Shown here one piece after another: positions 17,792-25,056 of a DNA stretch of 64,000 nucleotides. The DNA comes from Nocardia nova SH22a (GTDB lineage: Bacteria > Actinomycetota > Actinomycetes > Mycobacteriales > Mycobacteriaceae): contig NZ_CP006850.1 in NCBI RefSeq assembly GCF_000523235.1, positions 1,736,001 through 1,800,000 of the forward strand. The letters run 5' to 3'. The translations under genes were made by a program, and so were the position numbers. The notes beneath the pieces are model-generated. The model was not told the origin of the DNA, did not search any database, and saw only the letters and a list, made by a program, of their open reading frames with translations. The first letter of the stretch is position 1, and every line of letters starts with the position of its first letter.

Positions 17792-17835
17792 GAGTGTGCA
17801 CTCGAAATATGCTAATCCTGAGTGTGCACTCGAAA
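17792..17835. promoter_or_regulatory. Paired palindromic operator-like repeats
   Basis: GAGTGTGCACTCGAAA occurs twice (17792-17807 and 17820-17835), 28 bp apart centre to centre. Each contains the dyad GAGTG-TG-CACTC. The size, symmetry and place, 46 bp before the membrane-protein start, fit a TetR-type operator pair. The cognate regulator is not identified. Confidence 0.5.
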
Positions 17836-17880
17836 ATTGTGAGGCGGTGTCGTGCACCGCTCGTTCTCCGAGGAGTCTCC

Positions 17881-18402
17881 GTGCCGAGTCCGCTGCTGCT
17901 GGCCGTCCACATCACCATCGCTCTCGCGCTGACCATCCTGGTCGGTGTTCAATGCGCGGAGCTGGGTCGAATCCGATTGCGGCACAACATGGAATTACCA
18001 TCCGCCGCGGTGCGGACGATCGGGCTCACGTTGTGGTCCATACCGTTGTTCGCGGTGCTCACCTTCGCCACCGGCGCCGCGGTCATCGCCGACGGGGCGA
18101 AGGGCGGGCCGTGGGTCGGCGCCGGGGTGATTTCCACGGTGGCCATCGGCGCCGCGTCGGGGTGGGTCCGTCGCCGTCTGCGGCGGTCCAGTACCCATGC
18201 CGCCGGTCACGGCGCCGGGGTACTGGCGGCGGTGCAGTGGGGTGTGCCCGCGCTGACATTGGCCGCGGCGTTCCTGATGGCGGCCCGCCCCGACAACCCG
18301 CTGATCGCCTTCGCGCCCGTGGTGCTGGCGCTCGCTGTGACGGCAGCCGCCTATCGCGTGGCATTCCGGCGTGACGGGGCCGCAATGGTGGTCGCGGGCT
18401 GA
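17881..18402 (+). CDS. Small integral membrane protein of unknown function
   Basis: A 173-residue protein, largely hydrophobic, with about four to five predicted membrane helices (near residues 5-25, 48-70, 75-95, 115-140, 143-160). No family was recognised. The GTG at 17881 was chosen because GAGGAG lies six bases upstream; the frame upstream runs through the operator repeats. Two palindromic repeats directly upstream suggest repression by a TetR-type regulator, possibly the convergent TetR at 18458, but that gene also faces another divergent target. Confidence 0.7.
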   Translation: MPSPLLLAVHITIALALTILVGVQCAELGRIRLRHNMELPSAAVRTIGLTLWSIPLFAVLTFATGAAVIADGAKGGPWVGAGVISTVAIGAASGWVRRRLRRSSTHAAGHGAGVLAAVQWGVPALTLAAAFLMAARPDNPLIAFAPVVLALAVTAAAYRVAFRRDGAAMVVAG

Positions 18403-18427
18403 GTTCTCGAATCCGGGCGGCCCGCCG

Positions 18428-18442
18428 ACCGTCATCGACGGT
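18428..18442. terminator. Bidirectional hairpin between convergent genes
   Basis: ACCGTC-ATC-GACGGT sits in the 55-bp gap between the membrane-protein gene and the convergent TetR gene. A larger 10-bp stem (18418-18427 with 18464-18473) encloses it and reaches into the TetR 3' end. Confidence 0.5.
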
Positions 18443-18457
18443 GACTCGGCTCGGGCG

Positions 18458-19057
18458 TCAGCCCGGCGGGCCGGTCAGGTCGAGTTGCGCTCCGGCCGTG
18501 GCGTCCAAGGTGGCCATGCACATCCGCAGTACCTCGTCGCGCGAAATATGTTCGTGAGCAAGCCATTCGATGGTGACCTCACGAATGAAGGCGATCCAGC
18601 CGCGCAGCGCCGTGCCCGCCAGATCCCGGCGGTGGCCGGTGGCGGCACAGGCGTCGAGGATCTGCTCGCACAGGGCGTGCAGGTCCGCGATGACCGGATC
18701 GCGGACGGCCGGATCGGTCGCCAGCGCACTGCGATTGGCGATGAGGACCAGTGGCAGGTGGGCGCGGTAGAAATCCAGGTGCGCGGTCAATGCCGTGTAG
18801 ACCGCGGTGCGCACCGGACAGTCGGGCTCGAGGTGGAGCTCGGCGGACAGGCGCTCGTGCGCGCGCTGCCAGATGGTGGCGAAGAACTGCCCCTTACTGG
18901 GGAAGTAGTGGTACATCAGCGCGCGCGAGACCTCGGCGCGCGCGGCGATCTCCTCCATCGCGATGTCGTCGTAGGCGCGTTCGCCGAATACTTGCTCGCC
19001 GATGTCGAGGAGTTCGTCGCGGCGCTGCTCGGGGGTCAGACGGCGTCGGCTCGGCAT
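18458..19057 (-). CDS. TetR-family transcriptional regulator
   Basis: A 199-residue TetR repressor. The N-terminal HTH (about residues 10-55) reads ELLDIGEQVFGERAYDDI, then EEIAARAEVSRALMYHYFPS, the classic recognition-helix signature. The rest is the all-helical ligand domain. It is divergent from the DUF4345-like membrane gene at 19148; the 90-bp gap has a perfect dyad that is probably its operator. The ligand is unknown. Confidence 0.9.
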   Translation of the reverse strand: MPSRRRLTPEQRRDELLDIGEQVFGERAYDDIAMEEIAARAEVSRALMYHYFPSKGQFFATIWQRAHERLSAELHLEPDCPVRTAVYTALTAHLDFYRAHLPLVLIANRSALATDPAVRDPVIADLHALCEQILDACAATGHRRDLAGTALRGWIAFIREVTIEWLAHEHISRDEVLRMCMATLDATAGAQLDLTGPPG

Positions 19058-19110
19058 CTGGCCATCGTAAGCGCGATGCGGGTTGACGCGCGCCCGTCCG
19101 GCGGCCTACC

Positions 19111-19126
19111 GTTGAGCTTATTCAAC
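19111..19126. promoter_or_regulatory. Candidate TetR operator
   Basis: GTTGA-GCTTAT-TCAAC, a perfect 5-bp dyad with a 6-bp spacer, lies centrally between the divergent TetR and DUF4345-like genes. Binding is inferred. Confidence 0.4.
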
Positions 19127-19147
19127 AACCGTCTAATAGGGGTCGGT

Positions 19148-19582
19148 ATGCGACGAGTACTGCAGATCTGGTTGCTGGTCTTCGGTGTGGTGTGCGTGGG
19201 AATCGCGGTGGCGCACTTGTTCTTCGGTACCGCGAGCATCATCGGCGGCGGGCCGGTCAACGCGACCATCGATTCCGATATGCGCTTCTACGCGGTCCTG
19301 TTCGGCGCCTACGGTCTGGCCGTGATGTGGTGCGCGCGCGATGTGGAACGCAAGGCGACGGCGATCAACCTGCTCGGCGTGATCTTCTTCGTCGGCGGCC
19401 TGGCGCGCCTGCTGGCCTGGGCGGCGACCGGGCAGCCCAATTGGTTCTACGTGCTGATGACGCCGGTCGAGCTGGTGATCCCGATCGTCAACTACCTGCT
19501 GGTCCGGGCGGTGTGCCGGGACGACGCGGCGGAGTTGGGCCGAGCGGAATCCCGAGGGGTGCCGCATCCGTCCGTGGGGTGA
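19148..19582 (+). CDS. DUF4345-like membrane protein
   Basis: A 144-residue membrane protein with four hydrophobic helices (about residues 4-24, 42-62, 70-90, 103-122). The central DSDMRFYAVLFGAYGLAVMW and a conserved Arg/Glu pattern match the DUF4345 group, small inner-membrane proteins of unknown role. The ATG at 19148 is used. It is divergent from the TetR gene and likely repressed by it. No catalytic residues were recognised. Confidence 0.75.
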   Translation: MRRVLQIWLLVFGVVCVGIAVAHLFFGTASIIGGGPVNATIDSDMRFYAVLFGAYGLAVMWCARDVERKATAINLLGVIFFVGGLARLLAWAATGQPNWFYVLMTPVELVIPIVNYLLVRAVCRDDAAELGRAESRGVPHPSVG

Positions 19583-19718
19583 GCGGGCCACGGAGTCGAC
19601 GAGGCCGCCGGAGCCGAGTGCGCTGTGGCATGCCTTCGGTGACACCGCGGTTCGTCATCGACCGCCGATGCGGGGCCTGCCGACCGCTCATACGCTGTCG
19701 GTGGGTCCGGCGGTGATC

Positions 19719-20114
19719 TCAGGCGATCGCAGCGGCCCGGCGGAGAGCGTCGAGTGTGGTCTCGGGAGATGTGTTGAAGCAGAACCGGATTCCCGGCGCG
19801 GCATTGGCGACGAGATTGACGATGCGTTCGAACAGCAGGGTGTGCTCGGGTACGGCTCGCACCGCACCGCCCACCATGACGAGGTCGAACGACTGTCCGT
19901 TCAGTAATTCGCGGACCTCGGCTTCGGCCTCGTCCGGTGCGGACGAAACCAGGCACGGAGTGATGTCGAACTCGGAGTCCCGCAGTGCGGCATTGGCAGC
20001 GTTCACCCGGGCGGTGAGTTGCTTCTCGTCCAGATCGGGGAATCGGCTGTAGTCCAAGGTCTTCGGATGTAGCCCGATGGTCAGCGCCCGCAGACGTTCG
20101 GCTGATTCCGGCAT
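19719..20114 (-). CDS. Conserved hypothetical protein (Rossmann-like)
   Basis: A 131-residue soluble protein. It contains KTLDYSRFPDLDEKQL near the N-terminus, a central strand DLVMVGGAVRA, and PGIRFCFNTSPETTLDALRR at the C-terminus. These are conserved blocks of an uncharacterised actinobacterial family that I recognise only as hypothetical. Alternating strands and helices suggest an alpha/beta fold. The ATG at 20114 has GAGGAG six bases upstream. It stands alone between the convergent DUF4345-like gene and a GNAT gene on the same strand. Function is unknown. Confidence 0.75.
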   Translation of the reverse strand: MPESAERLRALTIGLHPKTLDYSRFPDLDEKQLTARVNAANAALRDSEFDITPCLVSSAPDEAEAEVRELLNGQSFDLVMVGGAVRAVPEHTLLFERIVNLVANAAPGIRFCFNTSPETTLDALRRAAAIA

Positions 20115-20252
20115 CGACTCTCCTCGTGCGGTGGCGTACTGCTCGCCCGGTGGGGCGATTGATCGCACTCACCATTCGACTTCGACTACAAACGTAGCGC
20201 CGGATCGGTCGGGTTGCTGTGGGGAGTGGCCGGAGGTGGGAATCCGGCGGGT

Positions 20253-20807
20253 TCAGCGCGTGGGGCGGTTGTCTCCCGCGAGCCGTCCTCGCCGGATCAG
20301 CGCACGCTTGGTTCCGGGCGGTACGGGCGGTAGTGGCGCCTCCGAATCCGATTCCGGCTCAGCAGGATTCGGCCGCACGAACAGCGTCACCGAGGTGGCC
20401 GGGGCGAATCCACTGCGGGTCATGAGAGTCGCCGAGGCGGTATTGCTCTGCTCCACATCGGTGACGATGCGCCGCGCCCCGCGCGCGAACAGCGCCTCCG
20501 AGCAGATGTCGACCAGTCGCCGGGCCAGCCCGCGCCCCTGCATATCCGGAGCCACCGCGATCCATTCCAGATATCCCCAGTCGTCGCGCAGTTCGAACTC
20601 CATCGATCCGAGTACGAACCCCACCACCCGGTCCGAATCCAGAGCGACCCAGCACGCCTCGTCCGGCGAATCCAGATGTTCGGCCACCGAGGTCAGCGAC
20701 CACGACGTATAGGGTTTCGCCGCGGTGTCGAAAACCTCGTATCCGAGATCCAGCACCTGCCGCAAATGCCCGAGCCCCATCGGAACGATCGCCACATCGC
20801 CAGCCAT
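20253..20807 (-). CDS. GNAT-family N-acetyltransferase
   Basis: A 184-residue GNAT enzyme. The acetyl-CoA-binding motif A is visible as WIAVAPDMQGRGLARRLVD (about residues 87-105), preceded by the beta4 strand and followed by the motif B segment SNTASATLMTRSGF. It transfers an acetyl group from acetyl-CoA to an amine; the acceptor is unknown. The ATG at 20807 fits the family; an upstream open stretch is Arg-rich and unlikely. It lies just downstream of the MarR gene on the same strand with a 29-bp gap, so co-transcription is likely. Confidence 0.85.
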   Translation of the reverse strand: MAGDVAIVPMGLGHLRQVLDLGYEVFDTAAKPYTSWSLTSVAEHLDSPDEACWVALDSDRVVGFVLGSMEFELRDDWGYLEWIAVAPDMQGRGLARRLVDICSEALFARGARRIVTDVEQSNTASATLMTRSGFAPATSVTLFVRPNPAEPESDSEAPLPPVPPGTKRALIRRGRLAGDNRPTR

Positions 20808-20836
20808 TTCCCCAGTTTGCCAGAGGTGTGCCGAAA

Positions 20837-21292
20837 TCAGGTGCTGGTGGGCTTCGGCGCTTCGCTCGCCACGATCGCCTCGAGCGTCGTGCGCAGCACG
20901 CGTAGTTCGTGTGCGCCGATCGTGCGCGACCATTCGGCATCGATCTCGTCGAGTATCGCCCGGCTGCTGGCCTGTGCGTCGACGCCGCGTGCGGTCAGGC
21001 GCACGGTTTTGGCCCGCCGGTCGTCCGGATCGGCGGTGCGCTCCACATATCCCATCTGCTCGAGTTCGGTCACCAGTTCGCCGACGCCCTGTTTGGTGAT
21101 TCCGGATCGGGCGGCCAGATCGGTGATGCGTGCGCCCTCCTCGCCGATGAAGCGGAAAACATGCCCATGGCGGTAGGCAATGCCGTCGAATCCCGTGGCG
21201 GCCAGACGCCGGTGCAGTTTGGCGAGGGTGATGCCCTTGACCTGTTCGAGCAGAGCGGGCAGTGGTTCGTCGGGGGTGGTGTCGGTGCTCAT
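20837..21292 (-). CDS. MarR-family transcriptional regulator
   Basis: A 151-residue MarR regulator with the winged-helix segment RITDLAARSGITKQGVGELV (residues about 51-70) and the wing VERTADPDDRRAKTVRLTARG. It is divergent from the FAD oxidoreductase at 21413. The intervening 120 bp carry three direct repeats likely to be its operator. The ligand is unknown; a substrate of the oxidoreductase is a reasonable guess. Confidence 0.92.
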   Translation of the reverse strand: MSTDTTPDEPLPALLEQVKGITLAKLHRRLAATGFDGIAYRHGHVFRFIGEEGARITDLAARSGITKQGVGELVTELEQMGYVERTADPDDRRAKTVRLTARGVDAQASSRAILDEIDAEWSRTIGAHELRVLRTTLEAIVASEAPKPTST

Positions 21293-21310
21293 GGCCGGTC
21301 CACTGTACCA

Positions 21311-21354
21311 GTCAACTTACTTGATAAACATACTTGATAAAGCTACTTGACTAA
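21311..21354. promoter_or_regulatory. Candidate MarR operator array
   Basis: Three copies of TACTTGAnnAA lie at 13-bp intervals (starting 21318, 21331, 21344), and an outer dyad GTCAA (21311) / TTGAC (21347) spans them. They sit between the divergent MarR and oxidoreductase genes. The 13-bp spacing is not a full helical turn, which is unusual for co-operative binding. Confidence 0.5.
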
Positions 21355-21412
21355 CTGTGCGGCGCGTCCCTACCGTTGGCCCCGTTCGACCGGATCGATC
21401 GAAGGGGAAGTT

Positions 21413-22846
21413 GTGGAACGTGGGAACGGTCGAGGGAGCACACGCCTGACCGATGCCGCAGTGGGCGGATCGGTGGTGTTCGCCGGGGAACCGGGGTTCG
21501 AGGCGGTCGGTGCGGGATATCAGACCCGGCGGCGGCATCGCCCGGATGTGGTGGTCACGGCTGCCAATGCCGAGGATGTCGTCACCGCCGTGGAATTCGC
21601 TGCCGCGCGGGATGTTCCGGTTGCGGTGCAGTGCACCGGTCACGCGCTGGCGGCGGTCGCGGGGGAGGGCGGCGTGCTGATCGACACCTCCCGGATGAAC
21701 GGGTTCCGGATCGATCCCGCGGAGCGGACCGTGCATCTCGCGGCCGGAGTGCGCTGGGGTGCGGTGATCCGGCGGGCAGCGCGATACGGTCTGGCTCCGC
21801 TGTCCGGTTCGGCGCCGGACATCGCCGCGGTGCCGTACACCCTCGGCGGTGGGCTCGGCTTGCTGGCCAGGCAATTCGGGTACGCGGCCGATCTCGTACG
21901 CGAACTCGATGTGGTGACGCCGGACGGTCGGCGGCGCCGGGTCACCGCGACGCGGGACGCGGATCTGTTCTGGGCGCTGCGCGGTGGCCGCGACAACTTC
22001 GGCGTGGTGGTCGGGATGGAGATGGCGTTGCTGCCGGTGCGATCGTTGTACGGCGGCGGGCTGTATTTCGCCCCGACATCCGCCGAACAGGTCTTCCATC
22101 ACTACTGCGAATGGACGCGGCGCGTGCCTCCGGAACTCTCCTCGTCGTTGGCGCTGGTCTCGTTGCCGGATGTTCCGGCGGTTGCCGAACCGCTGCGCGG
22201 CCGCCGGGTCGTGCATCTTCGCCTTGCCTACAACGGGCCGCCGGGCGAGGGACGGGAATTGATCGCCGGATTCCGCGCGATTGGTCCGCTACTCGACACA
22301 GTGGCCGAAATGCCCTTCACCGCAAGCGCTTCGATCTACAACGAGCCGGGACCGGGCGCATTCGAGGCAACCAACATCCTGCTGGGCCCGATCGGCGACG
22401 ATCTGATCGGACGGCTGCTCGACACCGCCGGTCCGGCCGCGGATCTGCCGAATATGGTCGAGTTGCATCATCTGGGCGGCAGGCTCGCGGAGCCGCCCGT
22501 GATCGGAAGTGCGGTGGGGTACCGAGATGCCGAGTTCCTCCTGCTCATGGCCTCACGCGGGGATGAGCGACGGCTCGATGCCGCGCGATCGGCCCATCGC
22601 GAACTCGTCGAATCGATGTGGCCGTGGTGGACCGGCGGGCGGTGCCTGAACTTCCTCACCTGTGATGCCGATCCGGAGATGGTCCGGAGTTGTTACGCGG
22701 CAGCGGATTACCAGCGTCTGCGGCAGATCAAGGCGCGGGTGGATCCGCGAAACCTCTTCCGCCACAACCACAATATTCCGCCCGTGGGTAATTTCCGCGC
22801 CGCGCGCAATCTTCCGCCCGTGGCCAGCGGGGCCGCAGACGGCTGA
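21413..22846 (+). CDS. FAD-binding oxidoreductase, berberine-bridge-enzyme/6-HDNO type
   Basis: A 477-residue PCMH-type flavoenzyme. The FAD-binding domain spans about residues 40-210, with RHRPDVVVTAANAEDVV, the flavin-site segment VQCTGHALAAVAGEGG, and PYTLGGGLGLLARQFGYAAD. The C-terminal BBE segment ends YQRLRQIKARVDPRNLFRHN. The His normally attached to FAD appears as GH in CTGHA. The GTG at 21413 follows GGGG by five bases. Such enzymes oxidise alcohols, sugars or alkaloids with O2. Control by the divergent MarR is likely. Confidence 0.9.
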   Translation: MERGNGRGSTRLTDAAVGGSVVFAGEPGFEAVGAGYQTRRRHRPDVVVTAANAEDVVTAVEFAAARDVPVAVQCTGHALAAVAGEGGVLIDTSRMNGFRIDPAERTVHLAAGVRWGAVIRRAARYGLAPLSGSAPDIAAVPYTLGGGLGLLARQFGYAADLVRELDVVTPDGRRRRVTATRDADLFWALRGGRDNFGVVVGMEMALLPVRSLYGGGLYFAPTSAEQVFHHYCEWTRRVPPELSSSLALVSLPDVPAVAEPLRGRRVVHLRLAYNGPPGEGRELIAGFRAIGPLLDTVAEMPFTASASIYNEPGPGAFEATNILLGPIGDDLIGRLLDTAGPAADLPNMVELHHLGGRLAEPPVIGSAVGYRDAEFLLLMASRGDERRLDAARSAHRELVESMWPWWTGGRCLNFLTCDADPEMVRSCYAAADYQRLRQIKARVDPRNLFRHNHNIPPVGNFRAARNLPPVASGAADG

Positions 22847-22893
22847 GACCGGGGAGGGCGCGCCGCGCCGCGCATGCGCGACGCGCCCCGGTC
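22847..22893. terminator. GC-rich hairpin between convergent genes
   Basis: GACCGGGG at 22847 pairs with CCCCGGTC ending at 22893, with further GCGCG pairing inside. It starts right after the oxidoreductase stop codon and faces the minus-strand small secreted protein gene. Confidence 0.6.
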
Positions 22894-22956
22894 GGCGGTG
22901 TTCGAGGGGTTCCGCCGACGTCTGGAGATCAGAGTCGCGGCATCAGAGCCGCGTGA

Positions 22957-23214
22957 TCACGGCAGCGGAATCCAGGTGCCGAAGAACCAGAAGCCGTGGC
23001 CGGAGGGCTGCTGGGCCTGGTCGTGCCGATCCTGGTCGTGGCGGTTCTGATCCTGGCGGTTCTGGTCGTTCTGCGGATGCTGATCGTTGTGCTGCTGTTG
23101 CTGCGCGGGCTGCTGGGCGGGCTGAGCGCTCGCGATTCCGGCACCCAGGCCGACGATGCCGACCGTCAGCGCGCTCGCGGCGGTGACTTTCGCGATTCTC
23201 GACTTCACGGACAT
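22957..23214 (-). CDS. Small secreted Gln/His/Asp-rich protein
   Basis: An 85-residue protein. Residues 1-30 are a signal peptide (SAASALTVGIVGLGAGIASA-like core, cleavage after ASAQ region). It is followed by a low-complexity stretch of about 40 residues rich in Gln, Asn, His and Asp (HPQNDQNRQDQNRHDQDRHD), then an aromatic end GFWFFGTWIPLP. No family was recognised. The His/Asp runs could bind divalent metals; this is speculation. An overlapping plus-strand frame of leucine and valine codons is a mirror of the repeats. Confidence 0.7.
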   Translation of the reverse strand: MSVKSRIAKVTAASALTVGIVGLGAGIASAQPAQQPAQQQQHNDQHPQNDQNRQDQNRHDQDRHDQAQQPSGHGFWFFGTWIPLP

Positions 23215-23354
23215 GGGATCCTCACTTGTTCAGAGAACTCGTAAATTGTTCTGGTACTTGATATTTCGCCGTCTCTGGAGGGTTAGGCGATACGCATACT
23301 CTCGCGTGCCGATGTGGGGCGGCGGTGGGTGCGAGTTAGGTGCGGCCTGTGAGA

Positions 23355-24083
23355 TCAGCTGCCGGACTGATTCGGCGCGCCGTCCATCGGCGGAGCCATA
23401 CCGGGCCCGGCATTCTGCCCGGCCGCATTACCGCTCTGCCCGGGCCCGGTACCGCTCTGCCCGGGCGCACTGCCGTCCTGTCCCGGCCCGCTGCCCGGGA
23501 ACATCCCGCCGGGGCGCCCCATCCGTCCGCCGCGGCCGTCGGCCATCTGCCCGGATTCCGCGCCGCTGGTGATCGCCGTCGCGGTGGCGGTCCCGTTCGC
23601 CTCGGTGCCCTGAATGCGCACGGTGTCACCGACTTTCACCTCCGAGCGCTGGGTGCTGTCGGAGATGGTGTAGGTCTGGCTGAAATCGTCCGCGCTCTTG
23701 GCCGTGATGGAGGTGTCCGATACCGCCGTGACGGTCCCGGTCTGGGTGATCTCGGTGGTGTAGCCACCGTTGCCGTCGGAGATCACGAACTGGCCGTGCA
23801 GACTCTGACCGGAGGCGTTCATCCCGCCGGGACCGGCGGAATTGTGCCCGCCACCCCAGCTCATCCCGGGGCCACCGCCCGGACCGTGGCCGCTGTTGCC
23901 GCTGGAATGAGTCGCCGCGTACACGATGCCGCCACCCGCGGCGGCGATCACGACGGCGATCCCGGCCGCGGCCAGCGACCGCTTCGTCGACCAGGTGGCC
24001 GGTGGTGCGGTCTGCGGCGCGCCCCAGGTGTGTTCCGGCTCGCCCGGCTGTGGTCCGGGCGGCTGTGAGGTGGGCTCTGACAT
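23355..24083 (-). CDS. DUF5666-like membrane-anchored protein
   Basis: A 242-residue protein with a short Pro-rich cytosolic start, one membrane helix (about residues 36-58, AAAGIAVVIAAAGGGIVYAA) and an exported part. Residues about 95-175 form a beta-rich segment with GTVTAVSDTSITAKS and VKVGDTVRIQGTEANGTATA, the pattern of DUF5666/OB-like domains. The tail repeats GPGQ/SGN. The ATG at 24083 has AAGGAG upstream. It is divergent from the response regulator at 24316 and probably part of the same envelope-stress module. The function is unknown. Confidence 0.8.
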   Translation of the reverse strand: MSEPTSQPPGPQPGEPEHTWGAPQTAPPATWSTKRSLAAAGIAVVIAAAGGGIVYAATHSSGNSGHGPGGGPGMSWGGGHNSAGPGGMNASGQSLHGQFVISDGNGGYTTEITQTGTVTAVSDTSITAKSADDFSQTYTISDSTQRSEVKVGDTVRIQGTEANGTATATAITSGAESGQMADGRGGRMGRPGGMFPGSGPGQDGSAPGQSGTGPGQSGNAAGQNAGPGMAPPMDGAPNQSGS

Positions 24084-24315
24084 CGGCACAACTCCTTGTC
24101 GGTCGAATGCGTCGCCGGTCGAGGGACCGCGATCGCGCCGTTGCTGGAACAACCCTGCGGTGCGAAGCTGGGTGTGCGCTGTGGATCGCTTCGGTAGGCG
24201 CTGTGGCGGGCGGAGTCAGCGAGCATCCTGCCGGGCGGAACCGGCGCGGATCGCTCACAGCCAAGCCCCAGGAACGGCACAGCGCAGACATAGCACGGCA
24301 GCTCATGATCGGATC

Positions 24316-25056
24316 ATGACCATGGCGAACACCCCTGCAGAACGTGTTGTGATGCAGCACGCGGACGGCAGTCCCGTCACCGTCCTCGTCGTCGACGACG
24401 AGCCGGTCCTGGCCGAGATGGTGTCGATGGCGCTGCGCTACGAGGGCTGGAACGTGGTGACCGCCGGTGACGGCCGCACCGCGGTGACCGCCGCGCGCGA
24501 ATCCCGCCCGGACGTGGTCGTCCTGGACGTCATGCTGCCCGATATGACCGGTCTCGAGGTGCTCGCGAAGCTGCGCCGCGACCTGCCGTATCTGCCGGTA
24601 CTGCTGCTGACCGCCAAGGATTCGGTGGAGGACCGCATCGCGGGCCTGACCGCCGGTGGCGACGACTACGTGACCAAGCCGTTCAGTATCGAGGAGGTCG
24701 TGCTGCGATTGCGTGCGCTGCTGCGCCGCACCGGCATCACCGCCGTCGACAACGACGCCCAGATCGTGGTCGGCGATCTCGTGCTCGACGAGGACAGCCA
24801 CGAGGTGACCCGGGCCGGTGAGCCGATCACCCTCACCTCCACCGAATTCGAACTGCTGCGCTACTTCATGCGCAACCCGCGCCGGGTGCTCAGTAAGGCG
24901 CAGATCCTCGACCGCGTCTGGAGCTACGACTTCGGCGGGCGCTCCAATATCGTCGAGCTCTATGTCTCCTATCTGCGCAAGAAGATCGACAACGGGCGCG
25001 AGCCGATGATCCACACCCTGCGCGGCGCCGGATATGTCCTCAAACCCGCAGGCTGA
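24316..25056 (+). CDS. OmpR/PhoB-family response regulator (TrcR-like)
   Basis: A 246-residue two-component regulator. The receiver domain has the acidic pocket VVDDEP, phospho-acceptor Asp71 in VVLDVMLPD, and Lys in DDYVTKPFS. The C-terminal winged helix ends LYVSYLRKKIDNGREP and RGAGYVLKP. An ATG two codons later is an alternative start. It resembles M. tuberculosis TrcR by recall. It overlaps the histidine kinase by 23 bp, so they are co-expressed, and it likely controls the GT39 gene downstream and the divergent DUF5666-like gene. Confidence 0.93.
   Translation: MTMANTPAERVVMQHADGSPVTVLVVDDEPVLAEMVSMALRYEGWNVVTAGDGRTAVTAARESRPDVVVLDVMLPDMTGLEVLAKLRRDLPYLPVLLLTAKDSVEDRIAGLTAGGDDYVTKPFSIEEVVLRLRALLRRTGITAVDNDAQIVVGDLVLDEDSHEVTRAGEPITLTSTEFELLRYFMRNPRRVLSKAQILDRVWSYDFGGRSNIVELYVSYLRKKIDNGREPMIHTLRGAGYVLKPAG

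Noticed and set aside
22996..23244. Plus-strand Leu/Val-rich 'membrane protein'
   Set aside because: It mirrors the Gln/His/Asp repeats of the secreted protein on the other strand, which has a signal peptide and sensible start.
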